A stretch of 28,561 nucleotides of DNA from Chara braunii (lineage: Eukaryota > Streptophyta > Charophyceae > Charales > Characeae), in contig BFEA01000360.1 of NCBI GenBank assembly GCA_003427395.1, positions 5,960-34,520 on the forward strand, read 5' to 3'. The position numbers and the translations under genes were made by a program. Position 1 is the stretch's first letter; each line of letters begins with the position of its first letter. The notes beneath the pieces are model-generated. The model worked only from the letters and a program-made list of their open reading frames with translations, did no database searches and was not told the origin of the DNA. Of the stretch, positions 28,431-28,561 are shown piece by piece.

Positions 28431-28561
28431 GTGCAAGGAACATGAATGTGGACGAAGCAAAAAAATCCAATTGCAAATCACACTGAAGTCCGAGTAGTCA
28501 AAGCAAGAGCAGATAACACATTGGAACCAAGCAACCATCCATTTGAGAACGATACAGCAAA
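28431..28561. other. Unrelated sequence abutting element E RT
   Basis: The minus-strand frame stays open, but its translation no longer resembles RT: the conserved K-L-R-x-C-x-D-Y-R-G-L-N block should be here and is not. On the plus strand the junction reads GCATT then GTGCAAGGAACATG, so a TG-starting insertion at about 28432 is possible. The partner edge is outside the window. Confidence 0.55.

Overview
The window is repeat-dominated nuclear DNA from a eukaryote, most likely a plant or streptophyte alga. Nearly all recognisable coding sequence is decayed Ty3/gypsy (Metaviridae-type) LTR retrotransposon, with a tRNA-iMet-type primer binding site and chromodomain-like C-termini. I see no bacterial operons, no rRNA or tRNA genes, no CRISPR array and no intact host gene. 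The pol sequences remind me of the very abundant gypsy elements of Chara-like charophytes, but that is recollection and not proven here. The previously undescribed object is best viewed as an architecture: a multi-level nest of transposons that can be unpicked by target duplications and by comparing the two LTRs of one element.

Layout. 1-296 is a 25-27 bp minisatellite. 302-1753 is a lysine/glutamate-rich coiled-coil reading frame broken by stops. 1920-2141 is a direct repeat containing a 30 bp-arm inverted repeat. 2940-3345 is a three-copy diverged tandem repeat. From 4013 begins element C (plus strand): gag, then a deletion that jumps into the end of RNase H, then half of the integrase zinc finger, stopping at 5471. 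The other half of that zinc finger resumes at 23514, and C runs on to about 24961.

Between those halves lies element B (minus strand, 5477-23508; about 8.9 kb once its own insertions are subtracted), flanked by TGTAG/AGTAG. B has gag (19496 to 18023), a zinc knuckle, a protease remnant, RT, RNase H, integrase and a chromodomain-like tail (ending 14551). Its 3' LTR is split (5477-6369 plus 14215-14517) by element A, a plus-strand gypsy element with two 1.28 kb LTRs, a primer binding site and a polypurine tract (6374-14214). Its 5' LTR is split (20988-21979 plus 23257-23508) by a 1269 bp hAT-like non-autonomous element (21980-23248) with terminal inverted repeats and an 8 bp target duplication. 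The unsplit version of the hAT target is present in B's other LTR (14265-14272), and the unsplit version of A's target is present in the 5' LTR (about 21924-21931).

Downstream of C, a second element of a similar family, E (minus strand, from about 25842 to beyond the right edge), lies tail-to-tail with C. Its RT is cut at about 28431 by unrelated DNA that leaves the window. A 157 bp inverted-repeat (MITE-like) element sits at 24592-24748. None of the four retrotransposons can be autonomous as read: each carries stops, frameshifts or deletions, and several carry catalytic-residue losses (integrase Glu to Lys in A and E, integrase Asp to Asn in B, RT YxDD to YLND in E). By-eye LTR divergence is about 8% for A and about 11% for B, in line with A having inserted into B.
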